A DNA stretch of 64,000 nt from Caldatribacterium sp051549785. Lineage in GTDB: Bacteria; Atribacterota; Atribacteria; Atribacterales; Caldatribacteriaceae. Position numbers and translations under genes: made by a program. Below, piece after piece: positions 1 to 9,296 of the stretch (its first letter is position 1; each line of letters starts with the position of its first letter). Below the pieces are notes generated by a model. That model saw nothing but the letters and a program-made list of their open reading frames with translations. It had not been told where the DNA came from and ran no database searches. Location: positions 124,001 through 188,000 of the forward strand of contig NZ_CP189974.1 of assembly GCF_051549785.1 (NCBI RefSeq), given 5' to 3'.

Positions 1-86
1 CCCCCCAAAGCCGCAAAGAGGATGGGCGTTGCCATCCGGAGCTGAGCCTGAAAGAGACTCAGGTTGATGATTTGCGAGAGGCTCAT
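1..86 (-). CDS. BMP-type nucleoside ABC transporter, second permease (N-terminal fragment)
   Basis: Only the first 28 or so codons lie in the window; the gene runs off the left edge. The readable start (M-S-L-S-Q-I-I-N-L-S-L-F) and the motif R-M-A-T-P-I-L-F-A-A-L-G match the N-terminus of YufQ/RbsC-like permeases of the BMP family. The ATG is 3 nt beyond the stop of the preceding permease gene, so the two are translationally linked. Together with the ATPase and the binding protein it completes a four-gene nucleoside-type importer. The identity rests on a short stretch plus gene order. Confidence 0.7.
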   Translation of the reverse strand, partial: MSLSQIINLSLFQAQLRMATPILFAALG

Positions 87-89
87 GCA

Positions 90-1130
90 CTACACCTCGC
101 TCTTCTGGGGTTTCCTGCAGCGTGCAAGGAGCCGCTCGATGAGAACGGGCGCTGCCACAAGAAGGATGACGAGGGCCTGGATAATGAGCGAAAGGTCAAG
201 GGGGACTTTGGTCACCCGGGTCATGCTCATTCCCCCTGCCCGGAGCATCCCAAAAAGGAGCGAGGCAAAGATACATCCCAGGGGATGGAGCCGCCCCACA
301 AGGCTCACCGCAATCCCATCCCATCCGTACCCCGGGGAAAACCCATCCACAAACCGCCCATGGACCCCGAGGATCTCTCCCCCTCCCCCAACACCGGCGA
401 TGAATCCGCTCAGGACAAAGGCGAGAATCTGGTACTTCCGCACGGAAATCCCCCGGTTCTCCGAAGCCTCAGGGTTTGCACCCACCGCCCGGATGCTGAA
501 GCCAGGAACGGTTCGCTCGAGGAACCACAGAACGAGAAACGCCAGCCCCAGGGCAATGGGAAAGGCAAGGGAAAGTTGCGTTGGAGGGAGAATCCGTGGA
601 AGTCGTGCCGAGGGGGCAACAGGTTCAGTCTGCGCCACCCACCCTGGAGCCTTGAGGGGGTAATTCACAAAGTAACTCGTGAGGTAGAGCGCCACATAGC
701 TCAGCATCATGGTGGTGATGACCTCGTGAGCCCCAAGGTACACCTTAAGGAGCGCCGGAAAGAGGGCGTACACCGCACCTCCAAGACCCCCAGAAAAGAG
801 GGCGAGAACCGCGTGCAGGGGAAAGGGCAGACCCCGAAAGGAAATCCCAAAGAGGGCGGCGGTGAAAGCCCCGATGAGGAACTGCCCTTCAATGCCGATG
901 TTGAAAATCCCCGAACGGAAGGCAAGGAGAAAGGCTAGAGAAGTGAAGAGAATGGGCGTAGCTTGGGTGAGGGTCTGCCCGATGGCGTTTCGCGTCCCGA
1001 AAGCTCCCCGGAAAAGGGCCCAGAGCGCCGAAAACGGAGGGTATCCGGTGAGGAGAAGCACCAGCATCCCCAGAAGGAAGGCAAGGCCAATGGCGAAAAG
1101 CTCCACAGGGACGGTCAATCTAAGCCTCAT
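90..1130 (-). CDS. BMP-type nucleoside ABC transporter, first permease
   Basis: 346-residue polytopic membrane protein of the RbsC/YufP permease class, with about eight to ten hydrophobic segments. The motif N-I-G-I-E-G-Q near residue 97 and A-L-F-P-A-L-L-K-V are typical of this family. It should form the membrane channel of the importer with the neighbouring permease, using the ATPase and BMP protein encoded just before it. The chosen ATG overlaps the end of the ATPase gene by 11 nt; a 21-codon upstream extension would lie wholly inside that gene and looks non-native. Substrate is inferred, not shown: nucleosides are usual, sugars are possible. Confidence 0.87.
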   Translation of the reverse strand: MRLRLTVPVELFAIGLAFLLGMLVLLLTGYPPFSALWALFRGAFGTRNAIGQTLTQATPILFTSLAFLLAFRSGIFNIGIEGQFLIGAFTAALFGISFRGLPFPLHAVLALFSGGLGGAVYALFPALLKVYLGAHEVITTMMLSYVALYLTSYFVNYPLKAPGWVAQTEPVAPSARLPRILPPTQLSLAFPIALGLAFLVLWFLERTVPGFSIRAVGANPEASENRGISVRKYQILAFVLSGFIAGVGGGGEILGVHGRFVDGFSPGYGWDGIAVSLVGRLHPLGCIFASLLFGMLRAGGMSMTRVTKVPLDLSLIIQALVILLVAAPVLIERLLARCRKPQKSEV

Positions 1131-2628
1131 GGAGCACCTTCCCTCCCATGAGGAGCCCAAACTGGTACTCGTCGCTTTCTGGAGAGAGTTCACCAGCGAT
1201 ACGCCCCTCGTACATCACAAGGACCCTGTCGCTGAGCGCCCGCACTTCGTCAAGGTCGGCGGAAATGAGCAATACCCCCTTCCCCTCGCGCTTTACCCCA
1301 AGGAGGATGTGGCGGAGGTACTCGGTGGCGGCAACATCCAGCCCCCGGGTGGGCTGACAGGCCAGGACGAAGAGGGGATGGAAAGCCAGTTCCCGGGCGA
1401 CCACGACCTTCTGCTGGTTGCCACCGCTCAAAACACGTAGCGGCGTGTCCTCACCCGGGGTAACGATGCCGAACTCCTGAATCTTCTGGCGGGCAAAATC
1501 CCGAATGCGGGCAAAATCCAGGGTCATCCGCCCTTTCCGGAAAGGAGGCTCCGTTTCAAACCCAAGGAGCAGGTTCTCCTTGACAGAAAAGTCCAGAATA
1601 ACCCCCCGGCGGTGGCGGTCCTCAGGAATGTGGGCCATTCCCTGGAGGATGCGTCCCTTTGGAGGAACCAACGTGACGTCCTTTCCCCGGAAAATCACCT
1701 TGCCCTTTTTGGGCTTTCGCAAACCTACCACCACCTCGGCGAGTTCTGACTGACCGTTCCCCTCAACTCCGGCAATTCCGAGGATTTCTCCTGCGTGGAC
1801 CTTGAGGGAAACGTCCTGAAGGGGTACTCCAGGGGGATCGGTGAACACATGGGAAAGCTCAAAGAGCACCTCTTCCTTCGCAAGGCGCTCCCGTGGAAAC
1901 TCAAAAAAGACCTTCCGTCCCACCATCATCTCCGCAAGCATCTGGGGAGTGGCCGAAGAAACCGGAAGCGTGCCCACTTTCTTCCCCCGGCGCAGGACCG
2001 TCACCCGGTCGCAGAGGGCGAAGATTTCCCGGAGCTTGTGGGAGATGAAAAGAATCGTCTTCCCCTGGGCCTTCAGGCGATGGAGGGTTTCGATGAGCTG
2101 GTCAACCTCCTGGGGAGTCAAAACCGCTGTGGGCTCATCGAGAATGAGGATTTCAGCTCCCCGGAAAAGCACCTTGAGGATTTCCACTCGCTGCTGCACC
2201 CCAATCGGCAACTCCCCGGCGTTCTTCGCAAGGTCCAGGCGAAAGCCCGTCTCTTCAAGCAACCGTTCAACCTCGGCGAAGGCTCGAACCCGGTCTACCC
2301 GGAGACCCCGGCGGGGTTCCCGCCCCAGGACGATGTTCTCCCACACCCGAAGGTGTGGGACAAGCGTCAGGTGTTGGTGGACCATGCCGATGCCAAGGCG
2401 AATGGCATCGAAAGGGCTTGCAATGTGGACTTCATGTCCCCGGAGGAAGATGCGCCCTTCATCGGGGCGGTACAGCCCGTAAATGCAGCTTGAAAGAACG
2501 GACTTTCCTGCCCCGTTTTCTCCCAAAAGCCCGTGGATTTCCCCCTCTTCGATATCGAGGTCAATGTGGTCGTTGGCCACAACCTCACCAAAGCGCTTGG
2601 TGAGGCCCCGGACCGAGAGTACCACCAT
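1120..2628 (-). CDS. BMP-type ABC transporter ATP-binding protein (two ABC domains)
   Basis: 502 residues with two tandem ATPase domains, as in RbsA/YufO/MglA proteins. The first domain has Walker A G-E-N-G-A-G-K-S (residues about 35-42) and Walker B ending L-I-L-D-E-P, but a degenerate signature (P-I-G-V-Q-Q). The second has a good signature L-S-G-G-N-Q-Q but a poor Walker A. This asymmetry is normal for the class. It powers import by the two permeases that follow. The start is 3 nt after the stop of the binding-protein gene, so the genes form one operon. Confidence 0.92.
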   Translation of the reverse strand: MVVLSVRGLTKRFGEVVANDHIDLDIEEGEIHGLLGENGAGKSVLSSCIYGLYRPDEGRIFLRGHEVHIASPFDAIRLGIGMVHQHLTLVPHLRVWENIVLGREPRRGLRVDRVRAFAEVERLLEETGFRLDLAKNAGELPIGVQQRVEILKVLFRGAEILILDEPTAVLTPQEVDQLIETLHRLKAQGKTILFISHKLREIFALCDRVTVLRRGKKVGTLPVSSATPQMLAEMMVGRKVFFEFPRERLAKEEVLFELSHVFTDPPGVPLQDVSLKVHAGEILGIAGVEGNGQSELAEVVVGLRKPKKGKVIFRGKDVTLVPPKGRILQGMAHIPEDRHRRGVILDFSVKENLLLGFETEPPFRKGRMTLDFARIRDFARQKIQEFGIVTPGEDTPLRVLSGGNQQKVVVARELAFHPLFVLACQPTRGLDVAATEYLRHILLGVKREGKGVLLISADLDEVRALSDRVLVMYEGRIAGELSPESDEYQFGLLMGGKVLHEA

Positions 2629-2631
2629 GCT

Positions 2632-3642
2632 TCATCCACCGAATTCCGGCGGTCGGGGAACCCGGAGTTCTCCTTTCGCTATTTTCTCCCGGGCTTCGAG
2701 CATCTTCTCCATCGCCTCTTTGGGAAGTTCCACCGCATGCTTGAAGCCAAACCGCTCCTCCCAGAGGGGCTCCTCTTCGGGGAAGCGGCAGTTGCCAATC
2801 CACCCTTCCGCAACCCCCTTCTCAAAAACACCTCCCTGGAAGGTCCCCGCAAAGGCCGCCTTGATCGTCTCGTACACCGCGACGTCCACACGCTTCGTGA
2901 GACTGGCAAAGATGTGCCCACCCAGGTAACACTGGCAGGCGTCCACCCCCATGGCGTATACCCCACGCTCTTTCGCCGCCTCTAAAGCCCCAAGACCGCT
3001 TTTTCCTGCTGCCGCCCAGATGACGTCACACCCCTGGTCGATGAGGGAAAGGGCGAGCTCTTTTCCCTTGGTCGGATCAGCCCACCCGCCGACGTACACC
3101 GTGGGGAGGACCACCGCTCCCGTATTCGCCCACTTCACCCCCTCCTCAAACCCCAGGAAGAAGTCGCGGATGAGGGGAATGTCCATGCCGCCCACAATGC
3201 CGATTTTCCCGGTTTTCGTCATGTACGCCGCGGCGATACCCAGAAGGAACCCTCCTTCATTGGCCTTGAAAAGGAGCGAGGCCACGTTGGGCTGGTTCAC
3301 CACCATATCCACGATGGCGAACTTCTGTTCCGGGAACTCCTGGGCGATTTTGTTCAAGGCATCGGCCTGGTCAAAGCCGATGCAGACGATGATTTCGTAC
3401 TCCCCTGAGGAAGCAAAATCCCGCTGGTAGCCTTCGTACTCGGCAATGGCCTTGGGCTCCACGTAATCGAGTTCCACCCCGAGTTCTTCACTGGCCCTGA
3501 GCGCCCCGGCATAGGAAATGTCGTTGAACGACTTATCCCCGAGACCCCCCGTGGCGAGAATGAGCCCGATTTTTTTCGGTGCCGCGAAAGCCCAGGACGA
3601 GAACACCAAAAGCACAACGACGACCCACAAAACTCGCTTCAT
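2632..3642 (-). CDS. BMP family (BmpA/PnrA/TmpC-like) substrate-binding protein
   Basis: 336 residues. An N-terminal signal peptide (M-K-R-V-L-W-V-V-V-V... ending A-F-A-A) lacks a lipobox cysteine, so it is probably a free periplasmic protein. The mature start K-I-G-L-I-L-A-T-G-G-L-G-D-K-S-F-N-D is the BMP hallmark, and G-F-D-Q-A-D-A-L and N-E-G-G-F-L-L-G are also conserved. Relatives bind purine nucleosides. It is first in the operon, preceded by a G-rich ribosome site and 180 nt of non-coding DNA with an upstream terminator, so the promoter should lie there. No strong -35/-10 pair was evident. Confidence 0.92.
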   Translation of the reverse strand: MKRVLWVVVVLLVFSSWAFAAPKKIGLILATGGLGDKSFNDISYAGALRASEELGVELDYVEPKAIAEYEGYQRDFASSGEYEIIVCIGFDQADALNKIAQEFPEQKFAIVDMVVNQPNVASLLFKANEGGFLLGIAAAYMTKTGKIGIVGGMDIPLIRDFFLGFEEGVKWANTGAVVLPTVYVGGWADPTKGKELALSLIDQGCDVIWAAAGKSGLGALEAAKERGVYAMGVDACQCYLGGHIFASLTKRVDVAVYETIKAAFAGTFQGGVFEKGVAEGWIGNCRFPEEEPLWEERFGFKHAVELPKEAMEKMLEAREKIAKGELRVPRPPEFGG

Positions 3643-3792
3643 CCCTTAAAACCCCCCTTCGAAACAGCGGATTCTCCTCCATTGTACCGTGTACGGAAAG
3701 GAAGGCAAAGCCCCTCCTTACCATACCATATCATATTTCTCGGCCTAGGGTGGCTTTTCTCAGAAGACCCCAGGAGAAAGGAGGGAATCACG

Positions 3793-3825
3793 GGCACAGG
3801 GCCACTGCAAAGGTGGCCCTGTGCC
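3793..3825 (-). terminator. Hairpin terminator after the beta-glycosidase operon
   Basis: Perfect 13-bp inverted repeat (ggcacagggccac / gtggccctgtgcc) with a 7-nt loop. It touches the stop codon of the VOC gene. On the minus strand it is followed by a modest pyrimidine-rich tract (gattccctcctttctcc) instead of a clean U run. It separates the 9.5-kb LacI-controlled operon from the BMP operon. Confidence 0.6.
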
Positions 3826-4196
3826 TATTGCCGCTTCACAATCTCCACCACTTCCCCCATGGGGCCGGAAAAGTAGGCGTAGTGGAACCCGTGGCTTTCG
3901 GTGGGAGGAAGGAGCACAGGCACACCCTGGGTTTTCAAAAACTCGAAGACCGATGCGACATCATCCACCCAGAGGGCAAGGTGGAACCCGGAAGGGTTCA
4001 CTAACCCCTCCGGGTTCTCCGGAGCAAGGAGCTCAAGGAGCGCGTTCCCCAGGGAGAGAAAGGCGATGTCAGCCCGCTCACCCTCGTCGAAGAATCGCTC
4101 AAGGAGCGTACACCCGAGGAGATCCCGGTAAAACCGCAGGCTTTCCTCCATATTCTTTGTCACAAGTGCCACGTGGTGAACACCCAGAAACCGCAT
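3825..4196 (-). CDS. VOC superfamily protein (glyoxalase/bleomycin resistance fold)
   Basis: 123 residues, the usual length for a one-domain VOC protein built from two beta-alpha-beta-beta-beta units. Visible features are G-V-H-H-V-A-L at the start (metal-ligand His), a second His in F-H-L-A-L-W-V-D-D and a Glu in G-E-V-V-E-I near the end, giving a plausible metal triad. The true start is the ATG of M-R-F-L-G-V-H-H with a GGAGTGAGGG site at the end of the beta-glycosidase gene; the longer frame overlaps that gene by 167 nt and is non-native. Last gene of the operon. It could be a methylglyoxal or sugar-derivative enzyme; the substrate is unknown. Confidence 0.8.
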   Translation of the reverse strand: MRFLGVHHVALVTKNMEESLRFYRDLLGCTLLERFFDEGERADIAFLSLGNALLELLAPENPEGLVNPSGFHLALWVDDVASVFEFLKTQGVPVLLPPTESHGFHYAYFSGPMGEVVEIVKRQ

Positions 4197-4206
4197 GGGA
4201 AAGCCC

Positions 4207-6477
4207 TCACTCCACGGTGACGTCACTGGCAAAATGGCGGTACTTTGGAATGACCCGCTCCTCGAGGACCTCGAAAGTTCCCGAAAGCCGGATATCCCGG
4301 GATGACGCGCCGACCATGACCTCGAAAGTCCCGGGCTCCACCACAAAGCGCATGTGGGCGTCATAAAAGGCAAGTTGTTCCGGAAAGAGAGTGAAGGTCA
4401 CTGTTTTCTTCTCACCGGGAAGAAGGCGGATTTTCGCAAAGCCTTTGAGTTCCTGTCTCGGTCGCACACAGGAAGCTACTTTGTCCCTGAGGTAGAGCTG
4501 CACCACTTCCTCACCCTCATAAGTCCCCGTATTCTCCACCGTGCACTGCACCGTCACCGGTTCAAGGCCCCTGACCTTCTCAGGGGTGATTCTGAGGTCC
4601 CGGTACGCAAAGGACGTATAACTCAGGCCATGCCCGAAGGGGAAAAGGGGTTCCGCGTCCACCGTGACGTACTCACTGAAGGAGGTGGGCTTGCGGTTGT
4701 AGTACACCGGGACTTGCCCTGAAGCCTTCGGGAAGGAGATGGGAAGTCTCCCTGAAGGATTGTCATCCCCAAAAAGGACATCGGCAATGGCATTACCTCC
4801 CTCCTCCCCAGGATACCAGGCCTCAAGAATAGCGGGAATATGTTCGCATTCCCACGAAAGCTCAAGAGGCCTGCCGTTCACCAGGACGAGGACAATGGGC
4901 TTCCCAAGTTCATGCAGGGCCTTGAGGAGGTTCCGCTGCGCTTCCGGGAGCGCAAGGTCTACGCGGTCACTCCCTTCTCCAGAGAGGGACTGGCGGAAAA
5001 GCCCGCTCCGTTCACCGAAAACGGCGACAATGACCTCGGCTTTCCGGGCAACCTCCAGAGCCTCCCGAAGGTCTTCTTCCGAAGATTCAGTCAGGCTACA
5101 TCCCCGGGCGTAGAGGACCTGGGTTTCCGGAGAGACCTTCGCCTTTATCCCCTCAAGGACCGTCACAGTGGGAACGGCTACCTCCCAGCGGGCTTCCTTT
5201 CCTTTCCAGGCGAGGACACTGGGAACATGGGTGGTGAAGCTGTAGTCCCCGTGGAGGTTGATGGGGTCATGGGCATTGGGACCGATGACGGCAAGGGTCC
5301 TGAGGTCTTTCTTGAGAGGGAGCACCCCGTCGTTTTTGAGGAGAACCAGTGACGCCCGGGCGGCTTCTCTTGATAGCGCTCTATGCTCCGGGGGGTCAAG
5401 GAGTACCACATTCCCCGGATCAGCAAAGGGCAGACCTTCAAGGAGCCCGAGTTCATACTTCACTGAGAGCACTCTCCGAACGGCCTCGTTGAGCACCTCT
5501 TCGCTGATGCAACCCTCCCGCACTGCGGCAACAAGGTGGGGGAAGCAATCGGCGTCAGGAAGCTCGATATCAATTCCTGCTCGGAGAGCCAGAACCGCAG
5601 CGTCTTTTTCGTCCTCTGCCACGCGGTGGAAGGTCGCAAGCATCCGGACCGCCTCGTAATCCGAGACCACAATCCCCTCAAAGCCCCACTCCTCCCGCAG
5701 GACCTTCGTGAGGAGGAATGACGACGCCGCACAGGGCACACCGTCGATCTCGTGGTAGGCGTTCATCAACGAGCGCACTTTCGCCTCCCGAACGGCCACC
5801 TCAAAGGGGAAGAGGAAGACCTCCCGCAGCTCCCTCTCTCCAACCTTTGCCGGAGCGAGGTTCCGTCCCCCCTCAGAGATACCATAGGCCGTGAAGTGCT
5901 TCGCCGTGGCGACGATGCCCTCTCGCAGGTCCTCTCCCTGAAGGCCCCGAATGTAGGCGGAGGCCATTCGGGAAACGAGATAGGGGTCCTCCCCGAAGGT
6001 CTCTTCAGTCCTCCCCCAGCGAGGATCCCGAGGGATGTCAAGGACCGGAGCCAGACCCTGGTGCACGCCGAGGGCCCGCATGGTTTTCCGGATGGCAGCA
6101 GTGACCCTCTGCACGAGTTTCGGATCGAAGGTGCTGGCAAGACCGATGGCCTGGGGGAAAACGGTTGCCTTTTTGCACAAAAGTCCACTGAGGCATTCCT
6201 CGTGAACCATCGCCGGGATGCCAAGCCGCGTCTTTTCTTTGAGGAAACGCTGGATGGCATTCCCGAGTTCTACGGCCTCCTCCGGCTCAAGATCTGGAGT
6301 CCCCAAAAGGCGGGTGATCTGACCGATACCATGAGCAAGAACGGTCCTCGCCTTCTCCTCGGAAAACTTCTTCCCCTCAAGGAGTCTGCTCGCATGCACC
6401 GCACAGAGCTGAGCCACCTTCTCCTCAAGGGTCATACGGGAAAGGAGCTCATTCACCAGCGCCATACCCTCTTGCAT
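4207..6477 (-). CDS. Glycoside hydrolase family 3 beta-glycosidase
   Basis: 756 residues with the full GH3 layout: an N-terminal TIM-barrel domain (about 1-330), an alpha/beta sandwich (about 360-590) and a C-terminal fibronectin-III-like domain (about 650-740). The nucleophile motif is V-V-S-D-Y-E-A-V with Asp near 273. The K-H-F-T-A-Y substrate motif is near 193. The likely acid/base region is S-G-E-G-S-D-R in the second domain. There is no signal peptide, so it acts in the cytoplasm on imported oligosaccharides. It sits directly after an Opp-type transporter and under a LacI regulator, which supports beta-glucosidase or beta-xylosidase activity on short beta-linked sugars. Start chosen at the ATG after GGAAGGAGAGGCTG. 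Confidence 0.94.
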   Translation of the reverse strand: MQEGMALVNELLSRMTLEEKVAQLCAVHASRLLEGKKFSEEKARTVLAHGIGQITRLLGTPDLEPEEAVELGNAIQRFLKEKTRLGIPAMVHEECLSGLLCKKATVFPQAIGLASTFDPKLVQRVTAAIRKTMRALGVHQGLAPVLDIPRDPRWGRTEETFGEDPYLVSRMASAYIRGLQGEDLREGIVATAKHFTAYGISEGGRNLAPAKVGERELREVFLFPFEVAVREAKVRSLMNAYHEIDGVPCAASSFLLTKVLREEWGFEGIVVSDYEAVRMLATFHRVAEDEKDAAVLALRAGIDIELPDADCFPHLVAAVREGCISEEVLNEAVRRVLSVKYELGLLEGLPFADPGNVVLLDPPEHRALSREAARASLVLLKNDGVLPLKKDLRTLAVIGPNAHDPINLHGDYSFTTHVPSVLAWKGKEARWEVAVPTVTVLEGIKAKVSPETQVLYARGCSLTESSEEDLREALEVARKAEVIVAVFGERSGLFRQSLSGEGSDRVDLALPEAQRNLLKALHELGKPIVLVLVNGRPLELSWECEHIPAILEAWYPGEEGGNAIADVLFGDDNPSGRLPISFPKASGQVPVYYNRKPTSFSEYVTVDAEPLFPFGHGLSYTSFAYRDLRITPEKVRGLEPVTVQCTVENTGTYEGEEVVQLYLRDKVASCVRPRQELKGFAKIRLLPGEKKTVTFTLFPEQLAFYDAHMRFVVEPGTFEVMVGASSRDIRLSGTFEVLEERVIPKYRHFASDVTVE

Positions 6478-6495
6478 CAGCCTCTCCTCCTTCCT

Positions 6496-7449
6496 TCATT
6501 TTGCCCATTTGTGGCACCGCACGAGAACCCCGTCGACCTCGACTTCCTGCGGCATTTCCCGGCTGCAGAGTTCCCAGGCCTCGGGGCACCTTCCGGCGAA
6601 CTTGCACCCTGCTCTGAGGTATTCCTCCCGTTCCTCGAGAAAAACCATCCGTTCTTCAAGCCGCTTTGCCGGATCCGGTTCCGGGATGGACTCAAGAAGG
6701 AGCCTCGTGTAGGGGTGCCTGGGGTTCCCAAGGACCTCCTCCACCTTTCCCATCTCCACGATGTTGCCTCGGAACATCACGGCAATGCGGTTGCTCACGT
6801 AGTACGCTGTGGCCAGATCGTGGGTGATGTAGAGGACGCTCACCGCAAACGCATCACAGAGCTTGCGGAAGAGGTTCACGATGGACATGCGTAGCGACGC
6901 ATCGACCATGGAAACCGGCTCATCGGCAACAAGAAGCGACGGATTCGTCAGGAGGGCCCGGGCGATGGAGGCCCGCTGGAGCTGTCCTCCGGAGAACTCG
7001 CTGGGGTATTTCCCCCCGATTTCCTCAAGGGAAAGCCCTACTGCCTGGAGCTTTTCCTCAATGAGCCTCTCGGCCTCACCCCTCTGGGTGGCGAGTCTGA
7101 AATTGGAGACCGTCTCGAAGAAGTAACTCTCCACCTTCCGCAGAGGGTTGAAGGTCTCGAAGGGATTCTGGAATACTGCCTGGACCTCCCGGAACCAGGA
7201 CTTGCGGTCCGTAAACTCCTCAAGGGCTTTCCCCCGGTAACGGATGGTTCCTCCCGTGGGTGGCTCAAAACCCAGGATCATCCGGGCAGTGGTGGTTTTA
7301 CCACAGCCACTCTCCCCGGCAAGGGTGAAGATTTCCCCTTCCTCAATGGTGAAGGAAACCCGGTCCACCGCTACGAGGCGAAGGCGGGAGAAAATACTCC
7401 CTAAGGCAAAAACCTTGGTGAGGTTCTGCACCTCAAGAAGTAACGACAT
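6496..7449 (-). CDS. Oligopeptide/oligosaccharide ABC transporter ATPase (OppF/DppF type)
   Basis: 317 residues: Walker A G-E-S-G-C-G-K-T-T near 46, signature F-S-G-G-Q-L-Q-R, Walker B L-L-V-A-D-E-P and switch H-D-L-A. The C-terminal Cys-rich motif (C-K-F-A-G-R-C...C-S-R-E...C-H-K-W) is typical of Opp/Dpp ATPases. It pairs with the ATPase encoded upstream, whose gene it overlaps by 17 nt. In thermophiles many Opp-type systems carry beta-glucan or xylan oligomers instead of peptides; the linked GH3 gene and LacI regulator favour sugar here. Confidence 0.92.
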   Translation of the reverse strand: MSLLLEVQNLTKVFALGSIFSRLRLVAVDRVSFTIEEGEIFTLAGESGCGKTTTARMILGFEPPTGGTIRYRGKALEEFTDRKSWFREVQAVFQNPFETFNPLRKVESYFFETVSNFRLATQRGEAERLIEEKLQAVGLSLEEIGGKYPSEFSGGQLQRASIARALLTNPSLLVADEPVSMVDASLRMSIVNLFRKLCDAFAVSVLYITHDLATAYYVSNRIAVMFRGNIVEMGKVEEVLGNPRHPYTRLLLESIPEPDPAKRLEERMVFLEEREEYLRAGCKFAGRCPEAWELCSREMPQEVEVDGVLVRCHKWAK

Positions 7450-8431
7450 GACTTGCCCTCCTCAGGAAACAGGCCACCTTTTGCTCTCCAACCTCCTCGA
7501 GTCCGGGAACCTCCTCACGACAGCGTTCAAAGACAAAAGGACAGCGAGGGTGAAAAGGACATCCCGGAGGAAGCTGTGCAAGGGAGGGAGGGCTCCCCGG
7601 AGCACTCTCCCGCAGGCGTTTATCCCCAATACGGGGAAGGGAACGGATGAGATACTGGGTGTACGGATGCAGAGGGGTGGTGAAAATATCCTGGGTCCAC
7701 CCTTCCTCCACGATTCTCCCCGCATACATAATGGCCATCCGGGTGGTCACGGTAGCGTGAATTCCCATGTCGTGGGTCACAAGGACAATGGTGTTGCGGA
7801 GCTTTCGCTGGATATCAGAAAGAAGCTGCAGCACGGCCCGCTGGGCCACAACATCTAAAGCCGTGGTGGGCTCATCGGCAAGGATGACCCGGGGATTTAG
7901 GAGTGTCGCCAGGGCGATGGCCACTCGCTGGCGCATGCCTCCTGAAAGCTGGTGAGGATACGCCTCGAGGATTCTTGGGGAAAGCCCCAAACGTTCGAGG
8001 TGTTCTTCGGCATGACGCAGGAGTTCCTGGCGCATTTTTCCCGAAACATGGCTTTCCAAAAAATCCATGAAAGTCGTCCGGAGTTTGGCCACAGGATTGA
8101 AAACGCTCATAGACCCCTGGGGGATATAGGAGATGTAGGTCCAGCGGAGTTTCTGCCGCTTCCCTTCAGGAAGGGCGAGGGCATCGAGGTATTCCCCATC
8201 AACCCGGTACAGCACCCGCCCTCCAAAGTGCCGCAGGGGCGGCTCAAGGTTCCCCAGAAGGACCCTGAGAAGCGTTGTCTTCCCGCAACCACTCTCGCCA
8301 GCCAGGCCGTATACGGTGTTTTCGGGGATAACGAGACTCACCCCGTTTACTGCTCTCACAACCTTCCTCCCCCGCGGGGTCTCAAGGACGTAAAACGCCT
8401 GGAGGTCTTCGGCTCTGATTACCGGAAGCAT
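7433..8431 (-). CDS. Oligopeptide/oligosaccharide ABC transporter ATPase (OppD/DppD type)
   Basis: 332 residues with Walker A G-E-S-G-C-G-K-T-T-L, signature L-S-G-G-M-R-Q-R, Walker B V-I-L-A-D-E-P-T-T-A-L-D and the C-terminal C-P-F-H-P-R-C-P-F motif of the OppD group. Its ATG overlaps the TGA of the OppC-like gene by one base (TGATG), a sign of coupled translation. It is the second nucleotide-binding subunit of the LacI-linked importer. Confidence 0.92.
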   Translation of the reverse strand: MLPVIRAEDLQAFYVLETPRGRKVVRAVNGVSLVIPENTVYGLAGESGCGKTTLLRVLLGNLEPPLRHFGGRVLYRVDGEYLDALALPEGKRQKLRWTYISYIPQGSMSVFNPVAKLRTTFMDFLESHVSGKMRQELLRHAEEHLERLGLSPRILEAYPHQLSGGMRQRVAIALATLLNPRVILADEPTTALDVVAQRAVLQLLSDIQRKLRNTIVLVTHDMGIHATVTTRMAIMYAGRIVEEGWTQDIFTTPLHPYTQYLIRSLPRIGDKRLRESAPGSPPSLAQLPPGCPFHPRCPFVFERCREEVPGLEEVGEQKVACFLRRASHVVTS

Positions 8432-9288
8432 CAGGATCGCGCTCCAATCCGCTGAATTCGCATTCGGGGATCAAGGTATTCGCTGACACTCACAGAAAGC
8501 CAGTACAGGGCCACAAGGAGGAGAATCGTGAGCACCACAGGAGTGGCAATCCACCACCAGTGCCCGAGGAGCATCGCTTGATACGTGATGGCCCACTGGA
8601 GTGTGGTCCCGAGAGTCGGGATTTCAAGACGCACAAGACCGAGAATAGCAAGGACAATCTCCATGCCAATGGCCCAGGCGATGTTGTTGATGAGCGTGGA
8701 GAAAATGAGAGGGGTGGTGAAGGGAAGGTACTCCCGGATGACCAGGCTCATTGTTCCATTCCCGGAGAGCACCGAGGTTTTGGTGAACTCCCGCTCCCGC
8801 AGGCTCAGAATCTGGGACCGTATGGTGCGGGCATCCCAGGCCCATCCAAAGAAGGCGAGCAAAAGCCCTGTATTCACCAGGGTCATGCTCCCCCGAAGGA
8901 GCATGGCCACCATGACGAGAATGAGGAAGAGCGGAATGACCAGGAGTCCGTCGGCAAGCCCCATGAGCATCCGATCGAAAGTCCCTCCCCGGTATCCGGC
9001 AACAAACCCCACAAGAACCGCTACAATCCGGGAAACGAGCCCGGCGATAAAGGCAATGATGAGGGAATTCCGGATGGCAAAGGTAGCCTCCCAGAAGACG
9101 TCCTGCCCTTTAGAATTGGTCCCGAGGATATGGGCTCGGGAAGGGGGTCTGTCCCGGGGAACCTGGAGCTGGCGGATCGGGTCGTAAGGGGAGGCAAAGG
9201 AGAGAAAAGCCAGGGCTACCAGAAAGAGAAAAACGACAAAACCTACGGTGAAACGGTAGTCTCTGAAGAGTTCTCGCAGGGCCTCCAT
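8431..9288 (-). CDS. ABC transporter permease (OppC/DppC type)
   Basis: 285 residues. N-terminal transmembrane segment, then the OppC-specific periplasmic stretch with H-I-L-G-T-N-S-K-G-Q-D-V-F (usual form G-T-D-x-x-G-R-D). The permease core includes a cytoplasmic coupling loop, here modified to L-R-E-R-E-F-T-K-T-S-V-L-S-G-N-G. About six membrane helices. The standard Dpp coupling loop reads E-Y-V-x-A-A-x-A-x-G-A, so this one has diverged, as is common in sugar-carrying members. It forms the channel with the next permease. Confidence 0.9.
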   Translation of the reverse strand: MEALRELFRDYRFTVGFVVFLFLVALAFLSFASPYDPIRQLQVPRDRPPSRAHILGTNSKGQDVFWEATFAIRNSLIIAFIAGLVSRIVAVLVGFVAGYRGGTFDRMLMGLADGLLVIPLFLILVMVAMLLRGSMTLVNTGLLLAFFGWAWDARTIRSQILSLREREFTKTSVLSGNGTMSLVIREYLPFTTPLIFSTLINNIAWAIGMEIVLAILGLVRLEIPTLGTTLQWAITYQAMLLGHWWWIATPVVLTILLLVALYWLSVSVSEYLDPRMRIQRIGARS

Positions 9289-9296
9289 GGTCTCAC

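Noticed and set aside
72..938. Long plus-strand open frame opposite the BMP permease
   Set aside because: It is antisense to a clear membrane protein, its product is low-complexity (Pro, Lys, Glu, His rich) and it has no family motif. Many similar high-GC shadows occur across the window and were left out.
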